Numbered from the stretch's first letter, positions 8,575-18,076 are shown. The stretch is 45,266 nucleotides of DNA from Planctomycetaceae bacterium (GCA_021732995.1 JAKFWA010000121.1:1-45266); one strand, 5' to 3'. Made by a program: numbers and translations. The notes: generated from the letters alone by a model not told the origin.

Positions 8575-9015
8575 GTGAGCGATGCACCCGCAGACCTGAG
8601 TTCCACACCAGAAGATCGGCCGCGAACACCCATCGCCGCCTGGGTGACGTTGATCATCGTGCTGCTGGAACTGGTCTGCGCCGTCGCTGTGTGTGCGAAC
8701 CTGCTGGATCAAACACGCCGGCAGGTCGCAGATCTCGGGATGGAGTTGCCGAAGGCTACCGAGGTCTGTTTAAAGCTTGGAACCCCCGTACTGCTCGTCA
8801 TCGGAGTCGCCGCAGGCGCGACCATCGTCACGCTGAACTGCATGATTTCCGACGGACGCTTGAGGGTACTGGTGAACCTGATTGCGATGACTGGGATCGT
8901 CGGAAGTTGCCTTACGTACTACCAGATCCTTTTGTTCCCGTTCAGGGTAGGGCCAGTTGATTTGAGTGGGGAGCCTCAGCTCCCAACCCAACGTGTCCTG
9001 GCCCGTTGCGTTTAG
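8575..9015 (+). CDS. Small three-helix membrane protein
   Basis: A 146-residue integral membrane protein. The GTG at 8575 is chosen because GGAAGG (8563-8568) is ideally spaced before it; no other start in the frame is as well placed. Three hydrophobic segments are evident: about residues 20-45 (AAWVTLIIVLLELVCAVAV), 69-91 (PVLLVIGVAAGATIVTL) and 97-122 (VNLIAMTGIVGSCLTYYQILLF). There are no recognisable catalytic motifs and I cannot assign a family. Its stop codon region overlaps that of the convergent cytochrome assembly gene by 4 bp (9012-9015). Confidence 0.65.
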   Translation: MSDAPADLSSTPEDRPRTPIAAWVTLIIVLLELVCAVAVCANLLDQTRRQVADLGMELPKATEVCLKLGTPVLLVIGVAAGATIVTLNCMISDGRLRVLVNLIAMTGIVGSCLTYYQILLFPFRVGPVDLSGEPQLPTQRVLARCV

Positions 9016-12000
9016 GCAATCTCCGTCGTCGCTCGGCCGTGAGCCTGGAAGCTGCGCCACTTGCTGGTGCTGATGCAGCCTGCCCCGACCAGTGCAAACT
9101 GGGTGAGCCAGAAGGTCCACAGAGCCATCCACACTCCTTCGGTAAAGCCGTAGCTGTGCAGGCCGACGCCCAGTTCGTTGACGCCGAACCAGGACCAACT
9201 GGTCACGACGTTGCCCATGATCGCCAGCACGCACAGGCCGCGTTCCTTGACCATGCCGTCCCAGCGAGCGTGCAGCACCAGTGCGTTCCAGAGGACGATG
9301 ATCAGCGCGCCGTTCTCTTTAGGGTCCCAGCCCCAGAAGCGGCCCCAGGAATCGTCAGCCCACAAGCCGCCGAGTACGGTGCCCACAAAGCTGAAGAAGA
9401 TGCCAAAGCAGATCGTCCCGTAAACAATGCGGACCAGATCCTTGCCGAAAGCCGGAGTAAGTTTCGTCGTGAAGAGGCCACAGATGACGTACAGCATGCC
9501 GCACGTTCCAGCCACGAACGTCACCGCATAACCCAGCGTGATGCAGGTCACGTGAGTCCACAGCCAGAACTGCGTATCCAGCACGGCCTGCATGACCTTC
9601 ATCGTGTCGCCATCGCCGGACAACAGATGAGCGATGCCCAGCGACGCAGCACCCAGCGAGGCACCAATCAGATTGCCAATGCCGAGTCGGTACACGCCTT
9701 CGAACAACACGCTCAACACCACCGCGCCCCAGCCGATGAAGACTGCGGACGAGTAGAGGTTGGTAACCGGGGGTTTGCCTGAAATCTCGTAGCGGGCGTA
9801 GATGGCGTAGCTATGCACCACCAGCGTGACCAGGATCGTCAGGAACGAGGCGCGATTCAGCGGACGGGAGAAGCCCACCAGTCCGCAGAGAGCCATCAAC
9901 AACGCGACGAGATAATTCTGCATCGCCCAGTAGAAGGGCGAGAACGAGTTGAAGGATGCTTCGAGCGACGGCTTGTCTGGCTGGACTTCCCTGGCTCTGA
10001 GCTGCAGATCGCTGGCTTCCTTCTTGAGCGCTTCGAGTTTCGCGCGAAGTTCATCAGCCTGCTTGGGGTCTGCAGCGGCGCTGATCTCTTTTTCGACGCC
10101 TTGCGTCTTGCGCGCCACGCTCTCCTGCTGCTCAACGATCTTCTTGCTGAGCATAGTCAGGTGAGGCTCCAGCCACGAACGATAGCTCGCGACATCGTCA
10201 TTGAACTCGTTGGCAGCTTTGACTGCCAAATCCGCTTTCTCCTGGACGATCTGAGTCAGCTTGGCTTTGTCTCCGGCCTTGTTCTGCTTGAGTTCCAAGG
10301 CGGCCGCATCGAAATCTAATACGGCACGTCTGTGCCTGGTGTGTGCTACCAGGATCTCAGTCAAGTAGGCCGCAGGCTTACATGGTTGGGCATGGACCAC
10401 ATTGACGCTGAGATAAGACGTGGTCCAACCTCTGGCGAAAGTTTGCCACTTCTCTGAGCTGATGAGCTTGTTGCCTTCCGCCTCGAATGGCGGAATCGCC
10501 AGCGGCGGTTCGCGGTCATCAAGCATGTCGAGTTCGCGACTGGCCGCAGGAACATCCTGTTCCAGGCTGCCTTCATTCAGGTCTGTTGGGCTGAAAGTTC
10601 TGGTCAGCAAATCCAGCATGCCGATCTTGCGTTCGAACTCCAGGATCTTTCGCTCGTCCGCCGAACGAAACTTGCTCTGCTTCTCTCGAGCTTTATGGGC
10701 TTCCTTTGCAATCTTTGGAAGCTCTGACAGAAAGTCGACGAGAGCGTATCGATGGCCTCGATGGCCCGTCCGCAGTACGACCGAAAGCGCTGTGGGAGCC
10801 CCGCCGCGCATGACTTCGAGCCCCAGCGGTCGACCTGTCGGAGCGTTGCCAACCAGGCTCTTCAGATGGTCAGAATCGATCACGACTTCTTTGTTGAACT
10901 TGGTAATCACATCACCGGCGAGCACTTGAGCGTCACTGGCGGGGTGATGCGGCGACACCGAAAGGACTTTTGCTCCTGCTGCAGTCTTCGCTTTCCCGTC
11001 GCCATTCAGCTTGTCTGCGGGAGGCGCGGATTCTTCGACCACAACACCAAGCTGGATACGGAGCGGCTCCAGGCCCAGCTTCCTTCGCAGTTCCGGGTGA
11101 TCGATTTTAACCACCTGATGGCGAGCAGCTTCACCGGGGTTAGCGATGACGTCTAACAGCCAGCGCGTGGCCGGTTGGGCGACTCCATTCTCGTCTTTGA
11201 AAGTGCTGTAACCGGAAAGGATTTTCAAGCTGTTCTGCGCCAAGGTATCGATTGGCTGCAGACGTCCCTCATACAGCACCGGGATCTTGCCGAAAGCCAC
11301 ATAGTCAGGCTCGTTCACGGGAGGCTTGGGTTCGCGCGCTTTGTTCGACACGTACAACCCGGCGATGATCGCTACCGCCCACGGTAAATACTTTACGAAC
11401 GATGATCCCTCGGGATCGACCTTCGTCAGCAGGCGAACGGTGGGAATCTCGTCACGGAATCCGAATGCCTTCAACAACGCTTCCAGCAGACCACGCAGAG
11501 CCACGGGATCGTTGCCGAAGCGACGCTGGACAAAGCGAACAAGGATCGACCAGAAATGGGCCAGCATGCCAACGGCCACGATCATGCAGGACACGTAGGG
11601 GATCATCCACCCCGTGTTCTTGACGACGGAGAGCGTTGTTTTCTCCTTCCCCGTCCGTTCGTCTTTTGAGTAGTTCGTCTGATAGAACGTCTCGCCTGCA
11701 TACCGCAGGGGGTTATTCATCCAGATGTGCTTCTCAAAATCTGTATTGTTCGCAACGTCAACCAACTGAATGATCGAGCGATAGTCGCGAGGCGTGCCCG
11801 TGCCCGCATAGTCGGTCTTGCTGACATCCTTCAGCGTCACTGAATAGGACTTGTAGTGGCGTTTGAAACGCAGGCTGAGATCCCACGTTTTGCCGTCGTG
11901 AACAATCCGGTTCGGATGCCATTCCGGGCGGCTTGCAAGGCTGAAATACACACCGACCAGGTAAGTCCCGAGCGGCTGCCTGGACTGCTTGTCGATCAGC

Positions 12001-13241
12001 TTCACGTACGCAGAGGTTAAGTCGACAGCACCGCCCGAATCGGTACCCGTTCCTGCTGCGACATCCTCCGTTGCTACCGACAGGCCGACTCCAGCAGTGG
12101 CCGGGTTGTCCGCATCTGACTTGATTTCTGTGGGGGTCGAGTTCTGCAGGAACTTCACGACCTCGATATCGAACGGCAGTTCCAGACTGGAAATCGCGGT
12201 CTTGGAATCCGCAGCCTTCGTCAGCAACTGCTTGGGAATCGATACGACTTCATCGAATTCGGAGTTCGATCCATCCGTCAGAGCCAGTTCCACCGTGCGG
12301 ATGTCTTCCGCGTAGTTCGCCGTCTTGCCTTCTTCGATCGACATCTGGGTTTCGATATGCAGCGTGCCCACGATCGGTTCGTGGATGAGCATCAGTATCA
12401 CGCCGCCGTGCAGCACTACAACGCCAGCTCGCTTCTTGAAGAGCAGCGTGCAACCCGCCAGCAGCACACCACCAGCGAACACGCCCTTGATCAACTGCCA
12501 CAGGATGCGCATGCCGGAGTCATCAATGCCGCGACCGCCTTGCACGAACATCACCGCCAGCGCCGTTACGGCAAAGACGCACGAAATCAGCAGTGGCACA
12601 AATTCCGGCTTACGCTCGGCTTGAGCTTTGAAAGCTGCGACGGCGGTGACGCCGCCCAGCACGAACAACGCGCCTTCGACCAGCCACCACAGCACGTCCC
12701 AGTCGATCCAGGCGTCCTGTACCGACGTGTCGGCGTGGCCCGTTTGAATCACCATCCACGTCACCAGCACGCCAATCGCCGTGACGATCGAGCCAGCAAT
12801 CGCGCGAGCCCCCTTGGCTTGCACCGTGAATCTCAGCGAGTGCGCAGCCAGCAGGTTGATCAGCATCAACGCGCCGATCGTATTGCCGCCGGGGAATGGG
12901 AACTTGATGTACGACGGCACCTTCGACAGATCCAACCACGAACCGCCCTCGACGGAATGATCAACGAACAGCCCCGTCAGCGGGTTGATCAGCGGTGCGA
13001 ACGATTTAACTTCGATCCACGTCCTCCAGCAGCGGAAGTATTCGCGGACAACGTCCCAGATGTCCTGATTCACCTGAGCCAGAGTGCCCGCCAGCACCAG
13101 GAAGATCGAGACCGCAAACAGTGCGACGGTCAGCTTGAGCGAGGCCAGCGGTTTCAGCAGCATCACAATGGGTGACGAGCCACGGCTCGGTTGAGGCGGA
13201 GATTCAATCGAGAACGTTTCATTCGGATTCGCCTGAGACAT
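9012..13241 (-). CDS. CcsBA-type cytochrome c assembly fusion (ResB-CcsA) with a PDZ domain
   Basis: A 1409-residue membrane protein. ATG 13241 is preferred over the in-frame ATG 27 nt upstream because GGAG stands just before it. Residues about 30-560 are a ResB/CcsB domain with several membrane helices and a large extracytoplasmic loop. Residues about 755-835 form a PDZ domain (ASDAQVLAGDVITKFNKE). Residues about 1030-1085 are a charged coiled coil (GVEKEISAAADPKQADELR). The C-terminus (about 1100-1409) is CcsA, with the heme-handling WWD motif near residue 1294 (WADDSWGRFWGWDPKE) and conserved His in THVTC and LHARWDG. CcsBA exports heme and attaches it to CxxCH of cytochromes c. Natural fusions are known; this one is long because of the PDZ and coiled-coil middle. 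The lipoprotein gene upstream on the same strand may share its transcript. Confidence 0.92.
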   Translation of the reverse strand: MSQANPNETFSIESPPQPSRGSSPIVMLLKPLASLKLTVALFAVSIFLVLAGTLAQVNQDIWDVVREYFRCWRTWIEVKSFAPLINPLTGLFVDHSVEGGSWLDLSKVPSYIKFPFPGGNTIGALMLINLLAAHSLRFTVQAKGARAIAGSIVTAIGVLVTWMVIQTGHADTSVQDAWIDWDVLWWLVEGALFVLGGVTAVAAFKAQAERKPEFVPLLISCVFAVTALAVMFVQGGRGIDDSGMRILWQLIKGVFAGGVLLAGCTLLFKKRAGVVVLHGGVILMLIHEPIVGTLHIETQMSIEEGKTANYAEDIRTVELALTDGSNSEFDEVVSIPKQLLTKAADSKTAISSLELPFDIEVVKFLQNSTPTEIKSDADNPATAGVGLSVATEDVAAGTGTDSGGAVDLTSAYVKLIDKQSRQPLGTYLVGVYFSLASRPEWHPNRIVHDGKTWDLSLRFKRHYKSYSVTLKDVSKTDYAGTGTPRDYRSIIQLVDVANNTDFEKHIWMNNPLRYAGETFYQTNYSKDERTGKEKTTLSVVKNTGWMIPYVSCMIVAVGMLAHFWSILVRFVQRRFGNDPVALRGLLEALLKAFGFRDEIPTVRLLTKVDPEGSSFVKYLPWAVAIIAGLYVSNKAREPKPPVNEPDYVAFGKIPVLYEGRLQPIDTLAQNSLKILSGYSTFKDENGVAQPATRWLLDVIANPGEAARHQVVKIDHPELRRKLGLEPLRIQLGVVVEESAPPADKLNGDGKAKTAAGAKVLSVSPHHPASDAQVLAGDVITKFNKEVVIDSDHLKSLVGNAPTGRPLGLEVMRGGAPTALSVVLRTGHRGHRYALVDFLSELPKIAKEAHKAREKQSKFRSADERKILEFERKIGMLDLLTRTFSPTDLNEGSLEQDVPAASRELDMLDDREPPLAIPPFEAEGNKLISSEKWQTFARGWTTSYLSVNVVHAQPCKPAAYLTEILVAHTRHRRAVLDFDAAALELKQNKAGDKAKLTQIVQEKADLAVKAANEFNDDVASYRSWLEPHLTMLSKKIVEQQESVARKTQGVEKEISAAADPKQADELRAKLEALKKEASDLQLRAREVQPDKPSLEASFNSFSPFYWAMQNYLVALLMALCGLVGFSRPLNRASFLTILVTLVVHSYAIYARYEISGKPPVTNLYSSAVFIGWGAVVLSVLFEGVYRLGIGNLIGASLGAASLGIAHLLSGDGDTMKVMQAVLDTQFWLWTHVTCITLGYAVTFVAGTCGMLYVICGLFTTKLTPAFGKDLVRIVYGTICFGIFFSFVGTVLGGLWADDSWGRFWGWDPKENGALIIVLWNALVLHARWDGMVKERGLCVLAIMGNVVTSWSWFGVNELGVGLHSYGFTEGVWMALWTFWLTQFALVGAGCISTSKWRSFQAHGRATTEIA

Positions 13242-13350
13242 CGCTACTCCAAAAAGACCGTTTGCCAACGGTCATCATTACGAGAATTCGGTCAGTCTTG
13301 CGGGAGCCGGTCAGTCGGCACGCAGAATAGTTGCTCGCGCAGGTCAGGAG

Positions 13351-14463
13351 TTATTTGAACTGCATGGATCGCACGAAGCTTTGGAAATTGTCTTTCTCAC
13401 GCATCGCCAGTTCGCGATCGCCCTTGAGTTTGAAGAACCAGCCCTGGTCTCCCACGATGACGATCGCCCCCAGAATGGCTTCGCGATCGTTGTTCATCTC
13501 AATGAAGTGCCCCTCATTCATTCCGATGCTGATCGGGGTCATCGCCTTCTCAAGTCCCTCTTTGTCGTACGACGACAGAGACAACTGACCGCGCCAGCGG
13601 TTGATGTTCGCCAGCAGGTCAGATCCTCCTTTCGCCAGTGATGAGACCGTGATCTCGATGGATTCCTTGCCGTCCGCAACCTCGAACGCCGCCTTGCGGA
13701 ACTCGCCAGTCTTGCCGACCTTCCAGTTGTCCGGTTTCTTGTAGGTGAACTCGTCGCCGGCCGGCTCGGGTGTCGAGTCTTCAGAGGGACCGGCAGCAGG
13801 CTTACGCATGCCGCCGCCCGGTGCATTCGCAAACGGAGCTCCGCCAGCGAACGGCGCCATCGGGCTGCCGCCGGACATCGAGCCCTCCAGATTGACCCAC
13901 GTCACTGGCGTACCGTCTTTGAGCTTCAACAATCGCAGCTCGCCGGAGTCTTTCGGTTCCTTCGGTAGATCAGCGGCTCCGATATTGGCCAGTCCAATCT
14001 GACCGCGCCAGCGATTGATGTTCGCGATGAGATAATCGTTCGCAGTGGCGTCTTCAGCCGGCAGGAACGAGATCGCGATTTCCAGCTTCGAATCGCCAGC
14101 GACCAATGTGGCGGCGCGCATCTGATTGCCGGTTGTTTTCTCCGACCAGCCCTCGGGGACCTTCCAGTTCAGTTTCTCACCGTCGACGGTCAGAGTCGAC
14201 AACAACTCCACAAACTTGTCTTGTTCTTTCTCCACTGCCCGCTTGTTGCCAGACAGCTTGACGAACCAGCCGCGGCCCTTGGCGGGCACGATCGCCGCCA
14301 GCATGCGGTCTTCCGCCGCTGTCTGAGGCGGCTTTGGTACTTTGGTGCGCGTGATCACTGGCTGTTGTTCACAGCCGGTGATGGCGAGCAGGGCGAAGAC
14401 AATCATCAACTGCCAGGCGGCATGGGCCGACGGCAGGTGTCGAAACAGCGAAGAAAGATGCAT
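13351..14463 (-). CDS. Lipoprotein with an internally duplicated domain
   Basis: A 370-residue predicted lipoprotein: hydrophobic leader to residue 30 and lipobox LAITGC with acylated Cys31. AGGA precedes the start. Two halves repeat the same elements but in permuted order. NINRWRGQ occurs twice, each preceded by a W(S/K)xxxTGxxRxAxxxVxxG-type strand set. GWFVKLSG near the N-terminus matches GWFFKLKG near the C-terminus, both followed by a charged helix. A Gly/Ala/Pro-rich linker (about 200-245) joins them. No enzymatic motif is seen. Its position 110 bp before the ResB-CcsA fusion on the same strand suggests a periplasmic role, perhaps with cytochromes, but this is inference. Confidence 0.72.
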   Translation of the reverse strand: MHLSSLFRHLPSAHAAWQLMIVFALLAITGCEQQPVITRTKVPKPPQTAAEDRMLAAIVPAKGRGWFVKLSGNKRAVEKEQDKFVELLSTLTVDGEKLNWKVPEGWSEKTTGNQMRAATLVAGDSKLEIAISFLPAEDATANDYLIANINRWRGQIGLANIGAADLPKEPKDSGELRLLKLKDGTPVTWVNLEGSMSGGSPMAPFAGGAPFANAPGGGMRKPAAGPSEDSTPEPAGDEFTYKKPDNWKVGKTGEFRKAAFEVADGKESIEITVSSLAKGGSDLLANINRWRGQLSLSSYDKEGLEKAMTPISIGMNEGHFIEMNNDREAILGAIVIVGDQGWFFKLKGDRELAMREKDNFQSFVRSMQFK

Positions 14464-14828
14464 AGCGTCCTAATGAATCAGGCGAGATTGCAGGTGAGCG
14501 TACAAGTATCGGGGACTGCGATTGGATGGTCTGGGGCGGGTCTGCAGATGAGGCAAAGCGGAGCGTGAATTTCCCCCGCCACGGCAGGCGAGGACGTATC
14601 ACTATAGGTAGTCATTGGCGCCCCCAAAAGCACATGGGGAAGTTGGAAAAATCCACGATGACCGGATAGCCCGGTTGTAGGGAGTCCTCCCGCCAGAGAT
14701 TCGCACACCTTTGCCCGCCGGACCGCAACTTGAGGTGTAGAGTTGCGAGGATGCGCTCGATTGTGGAGCGCGTGGGCCATTCACGCGCCAGATGGAGAGA
14801 TCCACCTGGCCGATCGTAGAGGCGGTTC
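14464..14828. other. Divergent intergenic region
   Basis: A 365-bp gap between the divergent lipoprotein and DksA-like genes. It must hold both promoters. I see no protein-like frame on either strand and no strong palindrome. One weak promoter candidate for the lipoprotein is listed separately. Confidence 0.6.
14601..14629 (-). promoter_or_regulatory. Possible sigma70-type promoter for the lipoprotein gene
   Basis: Read on the minus strand, TTTTGG (14629-14624), a 17-nt spacer and TATAGT (14606-14601). The -10 box is good and the -35 box poor. Transcription would run towards the lipoprotein start at 14463, with a leader of about 130 nt. Confidence 0.25.
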
Positions 14829-15275
14829 ATGTCTCGTAAAGACGCATTGCTCAAGCTCTTCCAACGACTCCTCATCAAGCGTGACGCCCTCCGCGAGACG
14901 CTCGGAATGGGCACGTGCGACCATGACCAGGAAGTCGGCGATTTGGCTGACAACGCCGCTGAAGACGTCACGAATGAGATGAGTTCGCAGCTCGCGTCCA
15001 TCGAAACGGATGAGTTGCACCTCGTCGAGCGGGCGATCGAACTGCTCCGTTCCGGCCGCTATGGATCGTGCGACGATTGTGGCATTCAGATTCCGATTGC
15101 CCGGCTGCAGGCCGTGCCGTACTCGGTAACATGCGTCAAGTGCCAGGAATACGAAGAGCAGCACGGACGCCGCCGCTCGGAAGACGCGGACTGGGAGAAG
15201 GCCTGCAACTACGAAGGTCGCATCAACGACGAAGACATCCAGCCCGAACGGCTGAAATTCAAATTTGACGAGTGA
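14829..15275 (+). CDS. DksA/TraR-family zinc finger protein
   Basis: A 148-residue protein; AGGCGG just precedes the ATG. It has the layout of the DksA/TraR family: an N-terminal helical hairpin (about residues 1-75) and a four-cysteine zinc finger, Cys81-x2-Cys84 and Cys102-x2-Cys105. Family members insert the coiled coil into the RNA polymerase secondary channel and change promoter choice, in E. coli together with ppGpp. The acidic tip residues of the coiled coil that are important in DksA may be within DLADNAAEDV (38-47), though I cannot align them with certainty. An acidic C-terminal tail (about 115-148) is present. Transcribed in the same direction as the HtrA-like gene 100 bp downstream. 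Confidence 0.88.
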   Translation: MSRKDALLKLFQRLLIKRDALRETLGMGTCDHDQEVGDLADNAAEDVTNEMSSQLASIETDELHLVERAIELLRSGRYGSCDDCGIQIPIARLQAVPYSVTCVKCQEYEEQHGRRRSEDADWEKACNYEGRINDEDIQPERLKFKFDE

Positions 15276-15376
15276 AATCCGCGGCTGATGGGGCGAAACT
15301 CCATACCGTCCGTCTATCCCTTTGACGGATCAATCGACCCCGCCGGTTTGTAGCTTCAACGCGTTGGGAGTTTCGT

Positions 15377-16516
15377 ATGCGACCAGTCCGCCCGTCCGTG
15401 ATGTGCTTCGGACTAGCACTCAGTTTCTGCGCTGGAGTCGCCCTCAATTCCGCCCTCGTTCATCCCTCTGCTCAGGCCGATAGCGTCTCGAAGTCGGCGT
15501 CGGACGACATCCTGAAGGAACTCGACGCGGGCGGTTCATCGCTGGCCGAGACCAGTCGCGTGATGGCGAAGATCGCCAAGGTTGTGACGCCGAGCGTGGT
15601 GCACATTCAAAGCGTCAAGCAGATCCCCGGTCGCGGCAAGCTCGAAGAGACCGGCTCTGGTGTGATCATCACGACGCCGAAACGTCCCGGCTTCTATGTC
15701 GTTACCAACCGGCACGTCATCAAGAACTCGCTGCAGGAAATGTCCGGCATCGCGATTCAAATGCACGATGGCCGCGTGCTGAAGCCGGTGCGAGCCTGGG
15801 ATGATCGCTACAGCGACGTCGCCGTGCTTGAGCTAGCGGCAAGTGATCTGCCGCACCTGCGCTGGGGCGATTCCGACAAACTGGAGATCGGCAACGTCGT
15901 GCTGACCTGCGGAAGCCCTTTTGGCCTGAGCCAGTCCGTTACGATGGGTATCATCAGCGCCCGCGGTCGCCGTGCTCTCAAAGGTCAGAACAGCGGAGTG
16001 CTCAATCAGGACTTCCTGCAGACTGATGCCGCGATCAATCCGGGTAACAGCGGCGGTCCGCTGGTGGATCTGCAAGGCCGTCTGGTTGGTATCAATACGG
16101 CGATTGCTTCAACACACGGCGGCAACGAAGGCATCGGTTTCAGCATTCCCAGCAACCTGGTCCGCATCGTCGCTGAGCAACTGCTCGAATACGGCGAGGT
16201 CCGTCGAGCCTATCTGGGAGTAAAGCTGGACGATGAGTTCTCCTTTGACAAAGCTCAGCAACTGAACCTGGCGCGAGTTCGCGGCGCACGCGTGCTGGAA
16301 GTCTATCCCAACACGCCCGCTCAGAAGGCCAGGCTGCAATACAACGACGTGGTGATGCAGTTCGACGGCAAAGAGATTGTCGATGAAAGCCATCTCATCA
16401 ATCTGGTGAGCCTGTCCCCCGTCGGCCGCAAAGTGGAAGTCATGGTGTGGCGTAACGCCGAGGTCATGAAGTTGATCGTCGACCTTACCGGCCGTCCCAG
16501 TGGTACCGCCGAGTAG
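15377..16516 (+). CDS. HtrA/DegP-like trypsin-family serine protease with one PDZ domain
   Basis: A 379-residue envelope protease; GGGAG precedes the ATG. Residues 1-33 are a signal peptide or anchor. The trypsin-like domain (about 60-265) has the complete triad His113 (VTNRHVIK), Asp147 (YSDVAVLEL) and Ser225 (NPGNSGGPLVD). A single PDZ domain follows (about 275-370; RAYLGVKLDDEF, NTPAQKARLQYNDVV). This is the usual architecture of DegS/HhoA-type HtrA proteases, which degrade misfolded envelope proteins or cleave signalling proteins. All key residues are intact. It sits between a DksA-like regulator and a DUF1501 gene, but no functional link is evident. Confidence 0.93.
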   Translation: MRPVRPSVMCFGLALSFCAGVALNSALVHPSAQADSVSKSASDDILKELDAGGSSLAETSRVMAKIAKVVTPSVVHIQSVKQIPGRGKLEETGSGVIITTPKRPGFYVVTNRHVIKNSLQEMSGIAIQMHDGRVLKPVRAWDDRYSDVAVLELAASDLPHLRWGDSDKLEIGNVVLTCGSPFGLSQSVTMGIISARGRRALKGQNSGVLNQDFLQTDAAINPGNSGGPLVDLQGRLVGINTAIASTHGGNEGIGFSIPSNLVRIVAEQLLEYGEVRRAYLGVKLDDEFSFDKAQQLNLARVRGARVLEVYPNTPAQKARLQYNDVVMQFDGKEIVDESHLINLVSLSPVGRKVEVMVWRNAEVMKLIVDLTGRPSGTAE

Positions 16517-16638
16517 TTGCTGCATGCTGGTCTTCGCTGACGCAACGGCTTCCTCGTGCATCGCAGTCGCGACTAAACTTGCGACGTGATTTGACCTGCA
16601 GGTCTGCAGCCATGTCGGTGCCGCGTGGGGAAGACAGC

Positions 16639-17985
16639 ATGCTCACCGTTTCGCAGCATTTGCCCGATGCTTTTAACCGCTTAACGCGACGAGAGTTCGT
16701 GCGCGTCGGTGCGTTGGGGGCTGCAGGTTTGAGCCTGGTGGATCTGCTCCGCGCTCAAGCTGTAAGCACACCCGCTGCGCCGCGACCCAAGTCGCTGATC
16801 TACGTGGTCCTTAACGGTGGACCATCGCATTTGGACATGTGGGATTTGAAACCGCATGCGCCGCTGGAGTATCGCGGGCCCTTCAGTCCGATCGCGACGA
16901 AACTGCCCGGCGTGCAGATTTGTGAACACATGCCGCGACAGGCAGAGATGATGGATCGCTTCACGCTGGTGCGCGGCGTGCGATCCGTCGAGAACGACCA
17001 TTTTCTCAGCGAGGTCTACACCGGCCTGCCGCGTACGTCGGGCAAGCGACCGGCGTTCGGTTCCATTGTCAGCAAGCTGGCGCCAACGCAACTGCCGCTG
17101 CCCAGCTACGTGTCGCTCGACCGCGCGACCGTCGAGCAGTTTGAGTACGAGAACCCGCACTACGTCGGTGCGGCGCATGCTCCTTTCCGACCGTTTGACG
17201 AAGCTCTGGATGATCTCAAGCCCGCTTCGAACCCGCAGTTGCTCGAAGACCGCAAAGCGTTGCTGAGTGCCTTCGATGCCCTGCAGCGCCGCGTCGACCG
17301 GTCGCTCGCATACGGCGGACTGGACGAGTTCCAGGCACGAGCCCTGACACTGATCTCGTCACCGCAGGTGCGCGAAGCGTTCGATTTGTCGAAGGAAGAT
17401 GCTTCTGTCCTGCAGCGCTACGGGCATAAGGCGGGCAAGTATCCGCACCAGACGGTGAAAAGCATTCTCTACGATTGGGACGCGAAGCCATTCGTACTCG
17501 CGCGTCGACTGGTTGAAGCGGGTGTGCGAGTCGTCACTTTGAGGGTTGCGGCCTGGGATCATCACAGCGCGGCCGACGGTGACATTTTCTTCGCGCTGAA
17601 GGGACTGATGCCGACGCTCGATCAGAGCCTCACCGCGTTGTTCAACGAGCTGACTGAACGCGGCTTGTCGGATGACGTCCTGGTTGTCGTGCTGGGTGAG
17701 TTTGGTCGCACGCCGAAGATTTCTTATCCGGGCCCCGGTCGTGAGCACTGGGCCGACGCTGGTTGTGCCTTGTTCTTCGGTGGCGGCTTGAAGATGGGAC
17801 AGGTGCTGGGTGCGACGGATTCGCGGGCCGAGCGTTCGATTGATGGCCAGATCAGCTTTCAGAACATCATGGCCACGATTTACCACGTGCTCGGCTTGAA
17901 CGCGGACGTGAAGCTGCCGGACTTCAATGGTCGCCCGCAATACCTGCTGGACGATCGCACGCCCATTCGCGAACTGCTGGGGTGA
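16639..17985 (+). CDS. DUF1501 protein with Tat-type leader
   Basis: A 448-residue exported protein. ATG 16639 follows GGGGAAG. A twin-arginine leader is visible (RLTRREFVRVGALGAAGL, residues 14-31). The body is DUF1501, an alkaline-phosphatase/sulfatase-like fold: VVLNGGPSHLDMWDLKP near residue 56, ICEHMP near 94, GEFGRTPK near 353 and REHW downstream, which hold probable metal ligands. No formylglycine-type Cys motif is present, so it is not a classical sulfatase. DUF1501 proteins are abundant in planctomycetes and are often paired with DUF1549/DUF1553 cytochromes; this copy stands alone. Biochemical function unknown. Confidence 0.88.
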   Translation: MLTVSQHLPDAFNRLTRREFVRVGALGAAGLSLVDLLRAQAVSTPAAPRPKSLIYVVLNGGPSHLDMWDLKPHAPLEYRGPFSPIATKLPGVQICEHMPRQAEMMDRFTLVRGVRSVENDHFLSEVYTGLPRTSGKRPAFGSIVSKLAPTQLPLPSYVSLDRATVEQFEYENPHYVGAAHAPFRPFDEALDDLKPASNPQLLEDRKALLSAFDALQRRVDRSLAYGGLDEFQARALTLISSPQVREAFDLSKEDASVLQRYGHKAGKYPHQTVKSILYDWDAKPFVLARRLVEAGVRVVTLRVAAWDHHSAADGDIFFALKGLMPTLDQSLTALFNELTERGLSDDVLVVVLGEFGRTPKISYPGPGREHWADAGCALFFGGGLKMGQVLGATDSRAERSIDGQISFQNIMATIYHVLGLNADVKLPDFNGRPQYLLDDRTPIRELLG

Positions 17986-17995
17986 TAAGTCTGTA

Positions 17996-18076
17996 GGTCG
18001 GCAATCTTGTCCAAGGTGGCCCGCACTCTCCGTGTGCGGGTTTCTTGGGTCCGTCGGCACACGGAGAGTGCCGACC
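17996..18076. repeat. Compound inverted repeat after the DUF1501 gene
   Basis: Outer arms GGTCGGCA (17996-18003) and TGCCGACC (18069-18076) enclose perfect 15-bp arms GCACTCTCCGTGTGC (18023-18037) and GCACACGGAGAGTGC (18057-18071), separated by 19 nt. The two sets share bases, so they are alternative structures. The 5' end (GTAGGTCGGCAATC) resembles the GGACAATC palindrome family seen elsewhere in the window. It lies between convergent genes. Confidence 0.85.

Noticed and set aside
12357-13175. 272-codon plus-strand frame opposite the CcsBA gene
   Set aside because: Composition is dominated by His, Gln and Arg as expected for an antisense shadow, and the ResB domain on the other strand is clear.
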